Made by a program: the position numbers and the translations under genes | Part shown: piece after piece, positions 39,000 to 47,786 of the stretch | Position numbering within the stretch: position 1 is the first letter of the stretch | Layout: the number at the start of each line of letters is the position of its first letter | The notes under the pieces: generated by a model | Database searches by the model: none | Told to the model about the DNA's origin: nothing | What the model saw: only the letters and a program-made list of their open reading frames with translations | Assembly: GCA_907163375.1 (NCBI GenBank) | Contig: CAJQUW010004452.1 | Location: 265,501-329,500, forward strand | Direction of reading: 5' to 3' | DNA length: 64,000 nt | Source: Prostheceraeus crozeri | Taxonomy: Eukaryota > Platyhelminthes > Polycladida > Euryleptidae

Positions 39000-41409
39000 G
39001 TGGTAGTTGTTTGTAGGTAGATGGTTTAGTTTGTTTGTGTTTGTTGTTTTGTAGTTGTTTTTGTGTTTGTGTTTTGTTGTTTTTTTGTTGTTGTTGTAAT
39101 TTGTATTGTGTTGTTTTTGTGTATATGTAGGGGTTTTTGTGTTTTGTTTGTATTTTTTTGTTTGTTGTAGTTAGCGGGTGGGTTTTTTTGTTAGTTGTTA
39201 GTGTGTTTGGTTTTTGTTGTTTTTTGTATTTTTTTTTTTTTGTATGTATTATTGTTTAAAATGTTGATTTGAGTGTATTTTAAGTTTTAAATTTGTTTTA
39301 AATATATATATTAATGATATAAAATTTAAAATAAGATTAAAAATATATATATTTAAAAATAAAATATAGTTGTTGTGTTTTTGAAAATTATTGTTTTAAA
39401 TTTATAATATAATAGAAAGTGAATATAAGAAATAATAAAAATATAAGAAATAAATAAAAAAATGATTTAAAAAAAATTATATTAATTAATGGGGGGGTGT
39501 TGTTTTGTTTGTGTGTTTGTGTTTTTTGTTTGTTTTGTTTTTTGTGTGTTTATGATATGTAATGTAGGTTGGTATTTGTTTTGTTGGTTTTTTTGTTTTT
39601 TTGTGTTTTTTTGTTGTCTTTTGTTGTAGCTGTATTTTGTTGGAGTTGTTTTGGTAGTTTGTTGTTTTTTTGGTTATTGTTTGTTTTTTGTAGTCGTTTT
39701 TTGTTGTTTGTGGTTTGTTTTGTTTTGTAGTGGTATTTTGATTATATGTTTTTTTTTTTGTTGGGTTTTATTGGTGTTTGTTGTTTTTGTTGTTTATTAT
39801 ATTTGTAGCTTTGTTGTTGTCGTTTGTTTTTATGTTTGGTTGTTGTTTTGGATGTGTTGGGGGGGGGGGGGGGGTTTTTGTTTTGTAGTTTGATGTTGTC
39901 TGTGTTGGGTCTGTTTATTGTTGTGGGTTTGTGTGGTAGGTTGTGGTGTTGTTTTTTTTTTTTTGTTGTTTTTGTGTTGGTAGTTTTGTGTTATGTGTAG
40001 TATTGTTGTGTTTGTGTTTGTTTTTGTGTTTTTAGTTTGTTTGTTTTTTGTGTTTTGTTTTGTTGTAGTGTTTGTGATTTGTTTGTTGTTTTTGTGATGT
40101 GTGTTGTTTGTTTTTTGTTGTTTTGTTTGTGGTTGTTGGTGTTGTTGTGTGGTATTTTGGTTGTTTTGTTTTGTTTTGTTGTGTATTTGTTATTGTTTTT
40201 TTTGTATTTTGTTATGTTGTGTTTGTAGTTGTTTATTGTGTAGTGTGGTGGTTTTTGTAGATGTTTAGTGTATGTTTTGTGTGTTGTTGTTTTGTGTTGT
40301 ATTGTTGTTGTTTATTGTTTTTTGTGTAGTAGTTTGGTCTTGTTTTGTGGTTGTTTTGGGATAGATGGTGTAGTATTTGTTGTGTGAGTATTCGTTGTTG
40401 AGTTTGTTTATTGTGGATGTGTTGTTTGTGTTTTTGGTTGTTTTGTTTTTTTGGGTTTGTTTTGTTTGTGTGTGTTGTGTTTTTGTTGTTTGTTTTTGGT
40501 TTGTTTGTTTTAGCGGTGTTGTCTTTGTTTTCTGTTTTTTTGTTGGTAGTTGTTTGGTGTTTTTGTTTGTGTGTTGTAGTGTGTGTGTGTTTGTGTGTTG
40601 GTTTTGTTGTTGTGTAGTTTTTTTTGTTGTTGTAGTGTTTTGTTATTTAGTGTTGTTGTCGTTGTAGTATGATAGCTTTTTGTGTATTTGTTGTTTTTTG
40701 TTGTTTTTTTGTGTTTTGTGTTGTTGGTGTTTGGATGTTGCCCCCTTTGTGGGTAGAGGTGTTGTTGTGTGTTATTGTATTTCGTTTGTGTTTGTTGTTT
40801 GGGTTGTTGTTTGTTGTTTTTTGTTTTGTAGAATGTAAGTTGTTAGGTTATGATTGTTGTAGTGTTGTTGTTTTGTATTGTATTGGTTTTATTTGTTGTT
40901 GTTTGTTTTTTTGGTAGCTGTTAGGGGGTTTGTTATGTGTGTTTTTTGTAGCTCTTTGTTATGTAGTGTTTTTTATTTGTATTTTTTTTTTGTTTTGTTT
41001 GTTGTTGTTTTTTGGTATTGTTTTTTTGTTTGTTGTTTGTTTGTTTTTGTTGTTTGTGTATGTTTTTTGTTGTTAGTGTGTTGTTGTAAGTCTTGTTGTG
41101 TGTTTGTAGTTTGTTTTTTGTAAGGCGTTTGTAGTATTGTTTTGTTTTTGTAGTGTGTTGTTTTTTGTTTGTGTTTGTTGTGTTGTGTTGTTATTTGTTG
41201 TTTTGTTGTTTGTATGTGTATTTGGTTTGGTTTTGTTGTGTAGTGTTTGTTGTTATGTTGTTTGTTTGTGTTGTGTATGTTTTTTTTTGTATGTTGTTTG
41301 TTTGTTTTTTTGTTTTTTTATTTTTATTGTTGTGTTTGTTTGATTTTGTTTATGTGTTTGTTGTTGTAGTTTTTGTTGCGGTTTTTTTTGTTTTTTTTTG
41401 TGTTGTAGC
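38119..41409 (+). repeat. G/T-rich simple-sequence tract, about 3.3 kb
   Basis: Almost only G and T on this strand, with sparse A and very rare C. It includes a run of 59 consecutive G at 38939-38997, a second G run near 39859, and an AT-rich island at 39240-39490. Open frames here are compositional (Val/Leu/Phe/Cys runs). It truncates the minus-strand ORFs on both sides. Confidence 0.95.
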
Positions 41410-41970
41410 AGGTGACGCCTTAAACCAATTTGTTGGCATTTTCATCGTCTGAAGCATTGGAGTAGTAGCCACTGTTGAATCAAGTTCTTTCAATGTCTCA
41501 TTATTCAAAGCAAATTTTGGCACATTATGCTTTTTCAATAGTTTAAGAAAGTATGACCAACCAGGTGGAACATAGCCCTGACGGCGCTTTCTACGTGTCG
41601 CATACTGAATCAAGTCTTCATAACGTGAAGCATCAATCACTTTATTTTCATCTGTAATGATTTCTCCTCTATCATTTACATTGAGATGGGGCTCAATACT
41701 ATTGAAAAGAGATATGGCATGTGCGCGAGATGCTAAAGGTGTAGCAGTCGATACAGAGTCACGCATCTTATTCTTCAAGTTTTTCAATTGCTCAACAGTT
41801 TCCGATTGTAATAATACAGCACGATGTGGATCTTTGATGTGAACATTTTGCTGATAATCTATTTCTTTCCTATACATTTGATTTGCAAGAGGTTGCTTTA
41901 CTTGCTGCATGGCAGTCAATTGTACATATTCATCCTGAGGAATAACAATCATGCGAGAATAAGAACTCAT
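41350..41970 (-). CDS. Polinton conserved-type protein, C-terminus running into the G/T tract
   Basis: The frame is 206 residues; only about the first 187 are outside the tract and the Thr/Lys-rich tail is compositional. It opens SRMIVIPQDEYVQL and contains a helical region with LLQSETVEQLKNLKNKM and a W/P motif GYVPPGWSYFLKLLKKH. The start overlaps the stop of the ATPase gene (ATGA), so it is probably translated from the same transcript. I believe genes of this general form accompany Polinton ATPases, but I cannot name a function. Confidence 0.6.
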   Translation of the reverse strand: MSSYSRMIVIPQDEYVQLTAMQQVKQPLANQMYRKEIDYQQNVHIKDPHRAVLLQSETVEQLKNLKNKMRDSVSTATPLASRAHAISLFNSIEPHLNVNDRGEIITDENKVIDASRYEDLIQYATRRKRRQGYVPPGWSYFLKLLKKHNVPKFALNNETLKELDSTVATTPMLQTMKMPTNWFKASPATTQKKTKKTATKTTTTNT

Positions 41971-42584
41971 AGTTTGTAGATAATCATGGGAGTTTTCAAA
42001 ATATCACTTCGAAATCTAAATTCTTCCGGACACTCTTGCGTAAAGTCAATGAATAAGTAACCGTATGGTTTTTCAGTAGCTGCTTGAAAAATTTCAATTA
42101 AGGCTTTTGATCCTCTGGGTGCAACTTGTCGCGCTAAAATTTCAAATTGACTTTTATCTCGCGGATTCTTGAAAATAGCATAATAGTGTGTATTCAGGTT
42201 TCGTGTACGAGCTTCTTTTCCATCAGGAAACAAATTTTGTGTAATATAGATGATAAAGCACCTTTTATGGTGTGCTGCGCGAGTAAACATATCTGTAACA
42301 TCTTTTGAATTCTTACTTTCTTTTAATAAATCATCCAATACAACAACATCATTAGACTGAAGTTTATCCACTGGAATAATTCCTTCATGTCGAATAAAGT
42401 TGCGACTTTGCAATTCCTGAAACAGCGACGGTTGATAAATACCATAACACCAAATCACTCGATTGATAGGTTCCTTAAACAACTCCCTTCTTTTATCCAA
42501 TAAATTCAGCGTGAAAACAGTTTTACCTGCATGAGATGGACCTGATACAGTCAGAACTTTATCACATTGAAGTCTGAAATCCAT
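41967..42584 (-). CDS. ATP: Packaging ATPase (FtsK/HerA, A32-like)
   Basis: The frame is open from 42632; I prefer ATG 42584 (MDFRLQCDK) because a perfect octamer (complement of 42606-42613) lies 21 nt upstream and the longer start would put the motif inside the coding region. Walker A GPSHAGKT is near residue 15, Walker B VVVLDDLL near 80, and a following IIYITQNLF has the conserved Thr-Gln of this family. About 205 residues, usual for genome-packaging ATPases of Polintons. Intact. It is followed by an overlapping gene at 41970 and preceded by the small basic protein gene. Confidence 0.93.
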   Translation of the reverse strand: MDFRLQCDKVLTVSGPSHAGKTVFTLNLLDKRRELFKEPINRVIWCYGIYQPSLFQELQSRNFIRHEGIIPVDKLQSNDVVVLDDLLKESKNSKDVTDMFTRAAHHKRCFIIYITQNLFPDGKEARTRNLNTHYYAIFKNPRDKSQFEILARQVAPRGSKALIEIFQAATEKPYGYLFIDFTQECPEEFRFRSDILKTPMIIYKL

Positions 42585-42605
42585 TTTATTACTTTGAGAC
42601 TCAAC

Positions 42606-42613
42606 ATTTGCAT
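42606..42613 (-). promoter_or_regulatory. Octamer ATGCAAAT before the ATPase gene
   Basis: Minus-strand ATGCAAAT, 21 nt before ATG 42584. It overlaps the end of the preceding gene. Confidence 0.5.
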
Positions 42614-42615
42614 AA

Positions 42616-42972
42616 TTAACGCTTAGAGCCAAAGATATTTCCCAATAGGTTGCCCACGGCAGGAGCTATCATTGGAAGTATTGCTGAAAGGAAACCACCC
42701 TTTTGTGTTAGAGTTTTCCTCTTTCTTTGAAGGGCGACTTTAGGATTGGAGATGAAACGCAATTTTGTAGCATATCGCTTAAGTAACTTTCGTTGTTTTG
42801 GTGCTAATTTCTTCGTCCTCAACTTCCTCACATGAGAAATAATTTCACAAATGAATTTATCGTTAGCATGTCGTATAGCATTGTATCGCTGATTTGCTTT
42901 CATTCGTCGGAGAGCTTGAATGGCTGAAGAAAACTTTTGACTTTTACGTTTCGTCATTTTACGTTTCGCCAT
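42616..42972 (-). CDS. Small basic protein with hydrophobic C-terminus (virion type)
   Basis: 118 residues. It starts MAKRKMTKRKSQKF, is very rich in Lys/Arg, and ends in a Gly/Ala/Leu-rich hydrophobic helix (GGFLSAILPMIAPAVGNLLG). A basic body with a membrane-active tail is typical of small condensing or membrane-lytic virion proteins of adeno-like viruses and Polintons; role inferred. ATG 42972 follows an octamer at 43011-43018. Intact. Confidence 0.75.
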   Translation of the reverse strand: MAKRKMTKRKSQKFSSAIQALRRMKANQRYNAIRHANDKFICEIISHVRKLRTKKLAPKQRKLLKRYATKLRFISNPKVALQRKRKTLTQKGGFLSAILPMIAPAVGNLLGNIFGSKR

Positions 42973-43010
42973 TTTCCGTGTTAGTCTTTGCTAAAACCTA
43001 TCTTTACCAC

Positions 43011-43018
43011 ATTTGCAT
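43011..43018 (-). promoter_or_regulatory. Octamer ATGCAAAT before the small basic protein
   Basis: Perfect octamer on the minus strand, 38 nt before ATG 42972. Confidence 0.55.
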
Positions 43019-43023
43019 AGGTA

Positions 43024-43347
43024 CTAACTATTGCGACATAAGTGACACTCGAAATGAGCAATATCACAGTGGTAACATTGGCAAAGTTGAATGCAATTAC
43101 GTATGAAACAGCGTTGACAAAAAGCATGCTTACATCTCTTGAAGATGCGCTTTTCATTTCCATCCTTTCGCTTACATACATCACAACACATAGTTTCACC
43201 GTTACTGATGTCTATAGCAAGTCTTTTTGAAGATATGAATTTGCTAGCCTTTTCTAAATAATAGACGCATGTACAGAAGGAATATACTTCGAGAGTGAGC
43301 AGACATAGCTCGAAAACCAGTTGTGCTACAATCAAGTACCACTGCAT
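43024..43347 (-). CDS. Membrane-anchored RING-like protein
   Basis: ATG 43347 gives 107 residues. Residues about 3-32 form a hydrophobic helix (YLIVAQLVFELCLLTLEVY), probably a membrane anchor. A Cys/His cluster follows: CCDVCKRK, FKRCKHAFCQRCF, then CQCYHC and CHLC. The spacing C-x2-C, C-x-H-x2-C-x2-C, C-x2-C is RING-type, suggesting a ubiquitin-ligase-like factor. The start lies 3 nt after the stop of the preceding gene (TGAAAATG), so coupled expression is likely. Confidence 0.6.
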   Translation of the reverse strand: MQWYLIVAQLVFELCLLTLEVYSFCTCVYYLEKASKFISSKRLAIDISNGETMCCDVCKRKDGNEKRIFKRCKHAFCQRCFIRNCIQLCQCYHCDIAHFECHLCRNS

Positions 43348-43349
43348 TT

Positions 43350-43760
43350 TCAATTTTTCTTTATGGAAAGTTGAATGTGAATATCTGAAATCGCTTCAAT
43401 CACTAGACTGCTACCATGATGGTTAAATGCGTTAAGACGTTCAGCAATTTTTATCATATGTCTTTTAAAAAATTCTTGGGGGTGATCTACCACTTCCATT
43501 GAATAAGAAGCAAAATGGAAAGAGCGACTTTCCACCTCTTCCTTTCCAAAATGACTAAACTTAATTTTCGCAACTAATCGCGCCATGATAATGCTATCAG
43601 AGAATGTATTCATTAACTCTAGAAATAGAGTGCTAGCATCATCGACCACTGCTTCGATGTCGGTCTCATCTTTATGAAATTTTATCACATAATCTTGAAC
43701 AGCTCCTTTTAAACTTTGCCTATGAAAACGTAATGTTCCGCAGTCGTTTGAGAAAGACAT
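43350..43760 (-). CDS. Protein resembling the N-terminal region of PolB (stand-alone)
   Basis: 136 residues from ATG 43760. The C-terminal half (FHFASYSMEVVD, then RLNAFNHHGSSLVIEAISDI) follows the same pattern as the N-terminal region of the element's polymerase (LNFHIQCLKSNVD, FNQRDSALIFDGVDSAIF): a Phe-rich strand, a helix ending in Phe-Asn, a Ser-Leu/Ala-x-x, an acidic turn and an Ile strand. I infer common origin; pairwise identity is low. A partial octamer (CATTGCAT, 43784-43791) lies upstream. Function unknown. Confidence 0.5.
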   Translation of the reverse strand: MSFSNDCGTLRFHRQSLKGAVQDYVIKFHKDETDIEAVVDDASTLFLELMNTFSDSIIMARLVAKIKFSHFGKEEVESRSFHFASYSMEVVDHPQEFFKRHMIKIAERLNAFNHHGSSLVIEAISDIHIQLSIKKN

Positions 43761-43847
43761 GATCGCCCTTTATCTAACCCATCCATTGCATGAAAACAAC
43801 AACTCTTCTCATAGTAACATTTATTGAATAATGGTAACAAGCATGCA

Positions 43848-44396
43848 TTATAAATCAATGGTTTGAAAGAGATAAAATAGATACAGCTGGTAACTATCAT
43901 ACAGCGAGCAATGATAACCATACAGGACTTTGGCAGTGTTGAGGTAAGGAGGAAAGAAGCATTGGTTATGAACGTAGCTACTACAACGAACAGACAAAAT
44001 AGGAACACACAAATCCTTAAAACGTTTTGTGACTTCATGATAATGTTGATTCACTCTACTATCCCAAGGTGGGAGCAAAATATCATCAATGATTAGATTG
44101 GGAAATACTTTCCTCTCCTTACCAGGATTATTACAAAAGATGCGTATAACATTGAAAGCAGCTAACCATCGTTTAAAGTCAATAAGAAGAGCACTCTCAC
44201 AAGAAAAGCCATAGTCTTGCAAATATTTCAGATTAAGTCCATGAATGTGTTTTCTCGCCCATTGATCAACATTGGGATCGCAGTTGGCATGTTGATGATA
44301 GACACTAACAATCTGATATGTCCAATTGTTCATAGCAATGGCACTGAGCTCCTGTACAGGTTCACCCTCACAATCCATAAAAATGATGATAGAAGC
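43848..44396 (-). CDS. Exonuclease-like (DEDD/DnaQ-type) protein, spliced start suspected
   Basis: The frame is open from 44396, immediately after the acceptor-like CCGTTTTAG. It reads a hydrophobic strand, then MDCEGEPVQELSAIAM, the Asp-x-Glu arrangement of DnaQ-like exonuclease I motifs. Downstream LLIDFKRWLAAF and FPNLIIDDILLPPW would be further core strands. An internal ATG exists at 44378, but it would cut off the first strand. The frame after the acceptor is in phase with an ATG-only exon (see 45364). About 182 residues. Possibly a nuclease for replication or host interference; role inferred. Confidence 0.5.
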   Translation of the reverse strand, partial: ASIIIFMDCEGEPVQELSAIAMNNWTYQIVSVYHQHANCDPNVDQWARKHIHGLNLKYLQDYGFSCESALLIDFKRWLAAFNVIRIFCNNPGKERKVFPNLIIDDILLPPWDSRVNQHYHEVTKRFKDLCVPILSVRCSSYVHNQCFFPPYLNTAKVLYGYHCSLYDSYQLYLFYLFQTIDL

Positions 44397-44430
44397 CTAA
44401 AACGGAAATTTACACATCTAAGGAAACGTT

Positions 44431-44556
44431 CTATAACATATTACAAAATGAAGAATTACATCGATGCTTTTCACGACAAAATACACAAATGATATGATGG
44501 CAACGAAGAAGTAAAATGTATCTAATAAGACCACGTCTACGACACTCAAAGCACAT
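44431..44556 (-). CDS. Short RING-like Cys/His-rich protein, 41 residues
   Basis: ATG 44556. The spacing MCFEC, 13 residues, then CHHIICVFC and two later Cys is RING-like (C-x2-C-x13-C-x-H-x2-C-x2-C). The frame extends upstream to 44679, overlapping the end of the next gene. It could be an alternative exon of a spliced transcript. Confidence 0.4.
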   Translation of the reverse strand: MCFECRRRGLIRYILLLRCHHIICVFCREKHRCNSSFCNML

Positions 44557-44590
44557 AAGCGAATTGTCATAGGGAAGAGTTAGGAAAGGA

Positions 44591-45366
44591 CTAGCAATTC
44601 TCCTTCTTTGATTTGCGTTTTGATGTAGCATTCTTCTCCGACTTGCGCTTCGTACCACTGCTGTTAAGGATTTGATCAATTATGTCGTCCACGTTGGGTG
44701 GTTTCGGAATATATAGGATGGATTCCATATGCATGGAGAGAGAGGCTATTTTATTATCCTTGTGTCGACCATAATATAGCCCATTCACTTTGAAAAGGAT
44801 ATCCCAAGTACCTTCTCCGAGCTCATCACATCTGATGGGTATTGAATGATCTCCATCCTTCTTATAGTAAGTACACCAATGTGATACCGGTAGGCAAATG
44901 TGATTACCATCCCAAATCTTTCTATAGGGAGTATCCTTGTCATCTCTAGCCTTCCACTCTTGAGCAAGAGGAGTAGGAATGTCCATATTTAATGTCACGT
45001 ACTCCTCAATAGTATCAAGTTGGTGGCGAATGTACGGACTCACGGGGATCAGTATGTAGTCCCCATACTGATTGTGCATTATCTTGACATCCGTGGAAGG
45101 GAGCATTCCCGTTTGGAGTACTACGCTATGATCATCATAACGCAAGGCTTGTTTAAATTTACGCTGTAGCGGTGTAGGATTATGTACCTTGGTTGTTTCT
45201 TCCACTGGCCTCAGTTGTAGATGATCTGACCGTAGCGAACCTTGTAACGTTTGACCGCCATTTTGTCCTACTAGTGCAGTAGATGGAGTAGATGCCTGAA
45301 AATGAAAAAAGATTGTATTAAGTTTACGTTCAAGGGAGGAGAGGGAGGGAAGTAGCGACTTACCAT
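44591..45366 (-). CDS. Spliced unknown protein with ATG-only first exon
   Basis: Exon 1 codes only the ATG (45364-45366), followed by donor GTAAGTCG; the acceptor TTTTCAG ends at 45296. Exon 2 (45295-44591) reads ASTPSTALVGQNGGQ in phase and stays open to the stop, giving about 236 residues. The middle holds WDGNHICLPVSHWCTYY and YYGRHKDNKIASLSM; the C-terminus is Lys/Arg-rich (KRKSEKNATSKRKSKK) like a nuclear-localisation or nucleic-acid-binding tail. It has a TATA box (45468) and two CCAAT boxes. I recognise no family. Confidence 0.65.
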
Positions 45367-45467
45367 TTTAGTTGGATAATAGAACAGGGAACTAGGGAGA
45401 GAGAAAATGTGCGTCCGTCACTCGTGTGATTCAACGATGGAATGATTCTCGCTGTGGAAGGCTCGCT

Positions 45468-45515
45468 ATTTATAAAGAAATGCTTGATTCTCATTGGATG
45501 ATGATCCTCATTGGA
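45468..45515 (-). promoter_or_regulatory. Right-arm early-type promoter (TATA and two CCAAT boxes)
   Basis: Minus-strand TATAAATA (complement of 45468-45475) is preceded by two TCCAATGAG boxes (complements near 45491-45499 and 45507-45515). It is about 100 nt before the ATG-only exon. The layout mirrors the + promoter at 25876-25925. Confidence 0.7.
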
Positions 45516-45896
45516 CAATAACATCAAGTTGATTCCAAATCTGGCATCCGTTTACCAATCCGATAGTTCGTTTTGAAGCTACAGCCCAAAACGTCCCAAA
45601 TTCTAACTCTGTCGTTTTTCACCAATGTCCCAAAATCTTAAATGGCGTCTCACATCTAAACGAAGGCAGATACGAACAAGCCGATTCTTTCACTGAATTT
45701 GTCTCACTCTTAGCTTTCAAACGAGCTATCGCACGACAAAATCCGTCCACTGGAAGCAAGCTGTCCAGGGGGGGGACGTCAGCCGAAAATTTTTTCTCTC
45801 CGATTTCGCTGGAAACATCCTTCCTAACCCAAAATTTCACGTAGATTCCGAATCTGGCCTCCGTTTTCTCATCCGATGCTTCGTTTGGACGCTACA

Positions 45897-46239
45897 CACC
45901 AAAAACATCACACACTATAGCCTCAAGACTAATCCTGGCGGTCGCCCACGTCAACCTAGACGGTCGCCCACGTCAACCAGGCGGTCGGACCAACTCACCC
46001 GAGTCTCACACTCTGTTGTTGCAGAGGGGGGGGGACGTCAGCGAACATGTTGTGAACGTGGACCCACCTGGCCGGCACACCACGACAGACCACAACCTCT
46101 GTCGTTCCAGAGGGGGGGGGACTCAGACACGAAGCACCACGGCGGCCGACCACGACACTCTGCCGTGCCAGAGGGGGGGGGGGGACGCAGCGATGGCCGC
46201 CATCTTGCGCGGTCCAGAAGTGGAGTTTTGCTTACTACT
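45897..46239 (-). repeat. Polinton right terminal inverted repeat
   Basis: Complement of 16074-16415, with poly-G runs of slightly different length. The three CTCTG-N6-CAGAG modules are conserved. The adjoining 45664-45900 matches 16602-16837. Confidence 0.95.
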
Positions 46240-46245
46240 TCAGTC

Positions 46246-47125
46246 CATTTAATACTTATAGTGGGCCTATGCATAGAGTGACCTATTTAACTGCGGAAAG
46301 TCTTACACCATTTGTAGTTTTAACCTAAAAAGTGGTGAATAGGATAAGTTAGCAATAATAACACACAGACGACATCGCATAGGCTATATATGCCAATAAA
46401 AACTAACTCACTTTGAATTGAGTTGGCAAAGAATATAGGGCCTACATGTAGCCGTAGGTGTCACTTGCAAAATCGGTTTCTATTGAAACAACCACTTTGG
46501 AAATAACATTCGTAAATTTGGAGATGTAAGCTTACTTATCAAGTGGACAATAGGATAGATAGGTTTATTAAGCAGGATTCATACAGAAGCACTGACTATT
46601 ATACTAGTAGAAATAGTAGAAACCAAAACTAGTACGCTAACGATTGAAACATAGCGAGTAATAAAAATGAAATAATAATAGGCGTTTTTTGGAAGGAATG
46701 ACAACCGTCCTTTACAGCTACAATCATCGTTCATACAATGAATTGCAAGCGATCCCTGAAGTTATCGATGATCCAGTTGACGTATCCAGTGGATTATCCA
46801 AATCAGCCAGACTGTTAATGATATGGTTAAACTTCAGAGTATCGAAGACTTTTGAATAGTCGTAGGCAGCAACCACAACATTATCAATTGAACTATCATC
46901 TAAACGTGAAGTTCTGTATTCGCATGCAATGAAATCACAGCACTGCAAATGGAAGAATTAGGTCAAAACCCAAAGTGGCAAGGTCCGTAGTTTTTGATAT
47001 ACCTTGACAACTAAATAAATACCGGGAATCCTCCTCTAACCGATTTTAACCGATTAACCGATTTTAACCGGTTAAAAATATAATCGGTTAACCGGTTACA
47101 AAAAAATTAACCGGTCCTAGCCCTG
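46246..47125. mobile_element. Right part of hAT-like non-autonomous element
   Basis: It continues from the Polinton target duplication (46240-46245) to the inverted end TCCTAGCCCTG at 47125, followed by GTAGTGAC. GGTTAACCGG-type repeats lie at 47035-47115. It carries a short reverse-transcriptase remnant, so it contains older debris. Confidence 0.85.
46724..46948 (-). pseudogene. LINE reverse-transcriptase fragment
   Basis: VVVAAYDYSKVFDTLKFNHI has the Asp-x-Ser-Lys-x-Phe-Asp form of reverse-transcriptase motif A of CR1/Jockey-like LINEs. The continuation needs a frame change. About 75 codons remain. Confidence 0.6.
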
Positions 47126-47786
47126 GTAGTGACGCAGCAAATCGAAAACAATGGTACATGCAATAGTCAATTATCGACGACTTGACCTTTTCGTTGCCAT
47201 AATTCAGATTGCTGTTGATAAAAAGATAGGCAAGCCTCTCTCGTGTTTCTCCCACATCAAGATTTCTTGCAACATAGCACGTTTAAGTAAGACATCGACG
47301 CATGCGATTTTCTGCAAATGAATCGGCTCATGCTGAAGTTAAGCAGCAACGTTGCCAGTAATGCCGTTAATTTACATGTTCTGATCAGTATGTATCCTAT
47401 ATTTCCACTTGTCGGGTTATCCTTGACATATTAACTAATGTTGCTGTAATTCATTAAGCAAATTTCTATTGTTTTGATATTCACACTTGATATATCCTTT
47501 GAGTTTTTTACTCGCGTATCTCAGAGTTTGATAACAATGATTTAGGGAAACATGACAAGGTAAGGATTGTCGCCTTCTCCTTGACATTGATATGTCATAT
47601 GCTTCTTATCAAGTTGTGCTGCAAACGTTTCCACATTCATGAGTAGAAATAAACAAGAGGTTGCTAAATTTTACGTATTATGTTATACCGAATTGATAGT
47701 ATAATCCTTTGAATTGAGTAACAGATAATATTGATATATAATTGTTATTATAATATAATATGATAATATAACTGTAATATAATAAT

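Larger units (their letters stand above)
16074..46239. mobile_element. Polinton/Maverick, 30,166 bp
   Basis: The terminal inverted repeats begin AGTAGTAAGC at 16074 and end with the complement at 46239. The target duplication TCAGTC (16068-16073 and 46240-46245) is perfect and 6 bp long, as expected for Polintons, whose ends also start with AG. Coding content fits: DNA polymerase B, chromodomain integrase, adenain-like protease, packaging ATPase and capsid proteins. PolB and integrase carry frame breaks. The protease, ATPase, major capsid, TBP-like and most small genes are intact. It lies inside a hAT-like element in a filamin intron. Confidence 0.97.

Noticed and set aside
38119..41409. Many long open frames in the G/T tract encoding Val/Leu/Phe/Cys-rich proteins
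   Set aside because: They exist in several frames at once and reflect two-letter composition; no start context, domain or promoter.
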